Shown here piece by piece: positions 7,418 to 7,543 of a stretch of DNA of 7,543 bases (positions within the stretch are counted from its first letter, which is position 1; every line of letters begins with the position of its first letter). Position numbers and translations under genes: made by a program. The stretch comes from Candidatus Hydrogenedentota bacterium (lineage in GTDB: Bacteria; Hydrogenedentota; Hydrogenedentia; Hydrogenedentiales; GCA-2746185), in contig DTSJ01000092.1 of assembly GCA_012965445.1 (NCBI GenBank), positions 1 through 7,543 of the forward strand, in the 5' to 3' direction. Below the pieces are notes generated by a model. That model did not search any database and was not told the DNA's origin. It saw only the letters and a program-made list of their open reading frames with translations.

Positions 7418-7441
7418 CAATAAGCGTTATCTTAGAGCGTA

Positions 7442-7543
7442 CTATCGGGAGTAGTAACCGATTACGGCCTGCGTATCGACCTTGAACGGAATCACATCCG
7501 TCTGCGGCGTCGCAACAAACTTTCCTTCAAAAGCCCCCGTCGG
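7442..7543 (-). CDS. C-terminal end of an unrecognised gene (5' part outside the window)
   Basis: The last 33 codons and a TAG stop are visible. The peptide begins PTGAFEGKFVATPQTDV and ends DTQAVIGYYSR. The other two minus-strand frames are closed by stops early in this stretch, and a strong intrinsic terminator follows 24 bases later, so a real gene end is likely. The visible tail shows no domain or motif that I can assign, and I offer no function. It is the last gene of its own transcription unit. Confidence 0.7.
   Translation of the reverse strand, partial: PTGAFEGKFVATPQTDVIPFKVDTQAVIGYYSR

Overview
The window is a compact bacterial segment with every supported gene on the minus strand. 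No gap between genes exceeds about 85 bases, and I see no tRNA, rRNA, CRISPR array, insertion sequence or integration site. In transcription order (right to left) it holds: the last 33 codons of an unrecognised gene, a strong intrinsic terminator, mfd (transcription-repair coupling factor), a di-heme 'planctomycete-type' cytochrome of the DUF1587/1595/1592/1588/1585 architecture, a Tat-exported DUF1552 (HXXSHH) protein, and a fourth gene of uncertain family that appears frameshifted at a T7 tract 43 bases from the left edge.

The organism is probably a member of the Planctomycetes-Verrucomicrobia-Kiritimatiellota group or another free-living bacterium with a similar exported-cytochrome repertoire. 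The DUF1592-type cytochrome paired with DUF1552 is typical of that group, though it also occurs in some marine Proteobacteria and Acidobacteria, so this is an inference. GC content looks mid-50s percent by eye. Shine-Dalgarno sites are recognisable before the cytochrome (AGAGGA) and DUF1552 (AAGGA) genes but not before mfd.

Right part (7359-7543): a gene tail, an 11-bp perfect hairpin with a U8 tail on the minus strand, then only 23 bases to the mfd start codon. Centre-right (4080-7358): full-length mfd with all translocase motifs, an unusually complete Walker A box in the N-terminal UvrB-like domain, and a non-consensus glycine in motif V. Centre-left (690-4045): the exported pair. The cytochrome follows mfd by 34 bases with no visible terminator, and the DUF1552 gene follows the cytochrome by 14 bases. 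Left (1-648): the fourth gene, 41 bases after the DUF1552 gene.

The close same-strand spacing suggests that mfd and the three downstream genes can be co-transcribed. The cytochrome (Sec signal, two CXXCH sites) and the DUF1552 protein (twin-arginine signal) should both act in the periplasm and probably form a functional pair, whose substrate is unknown. Mfd acts in the cytoplasm, and its link to the pair may be only positional. The most useful points to follow up are the T7 frameshift or recoding site, the possible HXD oxygenase character of that gene, and the two unusual Mfd motifs.
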